In this document: positions 4,073 through 5,130 of the stretch, piece after piece | Position numbering within the stretch: position 1 is the stretch's first letter | Layout: each line of letters starts with the position of its first letter | Assembly (NCBI GenBank): GCA_948496895.1 | Contig: CAOOJO010000241.1 | Span: 1-5,130, forward strand | Origin: an uncultured Acetatifactor sp. | GTDB taxonomy: Bacteria > Bacillota > Clostridia > Lachnospirales > Lachnospiraceae | DNA length: 5,130 nt | Direction: 5' to 3' | Notes under the pieces: model-generated | The model's input: the letters and a program-made list of their open reading frames with translations, nothing else | Told to the model about the DNA's origin: nothing | Database searches by the model: none | Translations under genes and position numbers: made by a program

Positions 4073-5130
4073 CTATGGACTAAAAATCGATACCGCGTGC
4101 GTCTTCAGATACTCTTTCCAGATATCGATGTATATGGCCTTCAGATGCACCCCGTCGAAGGTATATTCCGGCACCATGCCTCCCGTCTCATCACAGATCA
4201 ATGGATTCACGTCCAGGAAGAATACATGTTCGTTGTCCGCCAGCTGGGCTATCCCCTCATTGCGGGCTATGATGCCCTCGTTGTTGATGTAATCGCCCTG
4301 ATTGGAGCGCTCTGTGGTCACCTTAATGATGGCCTGCAGGTAGATGATGGCATCCGGCTGCAGCTCCCGCAGATGGGCTACCGCTTCCTGGTACGCCTCC
4401 AGGAAGGACTCCACTGTGCCTGTCCCCATCTCGTTGATGCCGATGCAGAGATAGATCTTGGCAAAGGAATTCTGCTGCAGGGCCTCCTCCACGGTCATCT
4501 TCCCATTCTCGCCGGGCACGATCTGGGCCTCGAACATTTTGTACACCGTAAGTCCCGTGGAGGCGTAAAAGGCCGCCGTCTCCTCCAGGCCGCCGTACTC
4601 GAACAGCCCCATGGTCCTGGAATCCCCGATGAACACCGCGTCCGCGAAGTAGTCGTCCTCCACGGTCATGTAGGTCACTTCTCCCGGCGCCGCACCTTCC
4701 CCTCCCGCAGGCGGGTTGCCCTCCGTACTCTCTGGAGGGTTGCCCTCCGGAGGATTCTGCCCTTCCGCCGGATTCTGCGGCCGGCCGTCCCCGGAGCTGC
4801 TCTCCCCGGGCTGGCCCTCAGCCGGGGGCTGTGCCCCATTGCCGCTGCCGGAGGGCGACCCGCCTTCCGTCCCAGGAGCCGAACCACCATCCGGGTCGGC
4901 CTTATCGGAAGCGGCATTGCCAGACCCGCTCCCCACAGATGCCGTCCCCTCCGGTTCCCCGACGGCATCCTGCCCGTCGGCGGCGCCTGGGCCGCCGTCC
5001 TCCTCATCCCCTTCCAGGGCGCTTCCGTCAGCCAGCAGCGCATCCCCCTGCCTCTGGCTCTCGTACCAGCTCATGGCTTTCTGAATGGGCTTTGCATAGA
5101 CCTGCCATTTGTCCACGCAGGTCAGGTATA
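4073..5130 (-). CDS. SGNH/GDSL-family hydrolase with long low-complexity linker, 5' end beyond the window
   Basis: The C-terminal 200 residues form an SGNH-fold hydrolase. Numbered from the GTG at 5116, the nucleophile is Ser166 in VFIGDSRTMGL (block I), Gly226-Ile-Asn228 is the oxyanion block (CIGINEMG), and Asp321-His324 is block V (TFDGVHLK). Such proteins usually de-esterify or transfer acyl groups on extracellular glycans, and in Firmicutes are often encoded beside MBOAT O-acyltransferases. That partner is not in view. Residues 24-146 are a disordered, acidic linker of Gly, Pro, Ser, Glu, Ala and Asp with no aromatic residue or Cys, including two 8-residue EGNPPxxx units. The GTG is probably not the start: the frame stays open to the window edge (reading YLTC before VDKWQVY), no ribosome binding site precedes the GTG, and a membrane anchor is expected just upstream. 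It ends 107 bases before the permease start, with no clear terminator. Confidence 0.88.
   Translation of the reverse strand, partial: YLTCVDKWQVYAKPIQKAMSWYESQRQGDALLADGSALEGDEEDGGPGAADGQDAVGEPEGTASVGSGSGNAASDKADPDGGSAPGTEGGSPSGSGNGAQPPAEGQPGESSSGDGRPQNPAEGQNPPEGNPPESTEGNPPAGGEGAAPGEVTYMTVEDDYFADAVFIGDSRTMGLFEYGGLEETAAFYASTGLTVYKMFEAQIVPGENGKMTVEEALQQNSFAKIYLCIGINEMGTGTVESFLEAYQEAVAHLRELQPDAIIYLQAIIKVTTERSNQGDYINNEGIIARNEGIAQLADNEHVFFLDVNPLICDETGGMVPEYTFDGVHLKAIYIDIWKEYLKTHAVSIFSP
4713..4778 (-). repeat. Short tandem repeats in the linker coding region
   Basis: GGGTTGCCCTCCG occurs at 4713-4725 and again at 4737-4749, a 24-base period that encodes two EGNPP-type units. GGATTCTGC occurs at 4752-4760 and 4770-4778, an 18-base period. 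All periods are multiples of three, so changes in copy number would alter linker length without breaking the frame. Confidence 0.6.

Noticed and set aside
4716..5084. Pro/Ser-rich plus-strand frame
   Set aside because: It is the reverse complement of the low-complexity linker of the SGNH hydrolase.
1..5130. CRISPR array, tRNA, rRNA, insertion sequence or integrase
   Set aside because: No regularly spaced repeats, no tRNA T-arm or cloverleaf, no rRNA core and no transposase or integrase motif was seen on either strand.

Overview
The window looks like chromosomal DNA of a Gram-positive, anaerobic Firmicute of the Clostridia, most likely Lachnospiraceae. This is an inference from moderately high GC in the genes, AT-rich spacers, strong GGAGG-type ribosome binding sites and the protein types; no rRNA or marker gene confirms it. 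Every convincing gene lies on the minus strand, so in transcription order the window reads from position 5130 down to 1.

Region 5130-4073 holds most of an exported or membrane-anchored SGNH/GDSL hydrolase. Its upstream end is cut by the window edge, and its catalytic domain follows a linker of about 120 residues rich in Gly, Pro, Ser and Glu. Region 4060-3967 is a good sigma-A-type promoter and short leader. It drives a uracil/xanthine-type nucleobase permease (3966-2566) and probably also an M19 (renal dipeptidase-like) metallopeptidase (2474-1383). The two are separated by 91 bases containing a perfect 8-bp hairpin with no U-tract. Region 1382-1103 is a leader or spacer with a TATAAT box and possible regulatory stems, followed by a small HPr-like protein (1102-863). 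That protein keeps the Ser46 region of HPr but lacks the phospho-accepting histidine.

Region 862-443 has no convincing protein gene and is the most interesting part. It begins with an intrinsic terminator overlapping the HPr-like stop codon and a candidate promoter with an inverted repeat in its spacer. About 290 bases follow that can fold into at least six successive stems on the minus strand, one capped by a GAGA tetraloop. A strong intrinsic terminator with seven T's ends the stretch, with a weaker one just after it. The best reading is a free-standing structured noncoding RNA; I could not assign its family from memory.

Region 385-1 is the N-terminal part of a MutS2-like ATPase that runs off the window.

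Together the genes suggest cell-envelope modification (SGNH hydrolase), nucleobase and peptide salvage (permease plus dipeptidase), a possible regulatory HPr paralogue, an unassigned RNA and a DNA-repair-family ATPase. Only the permease and dipeptidase are close enough, with a shared promoter and no clear terminator between them, to be called a likely operon.
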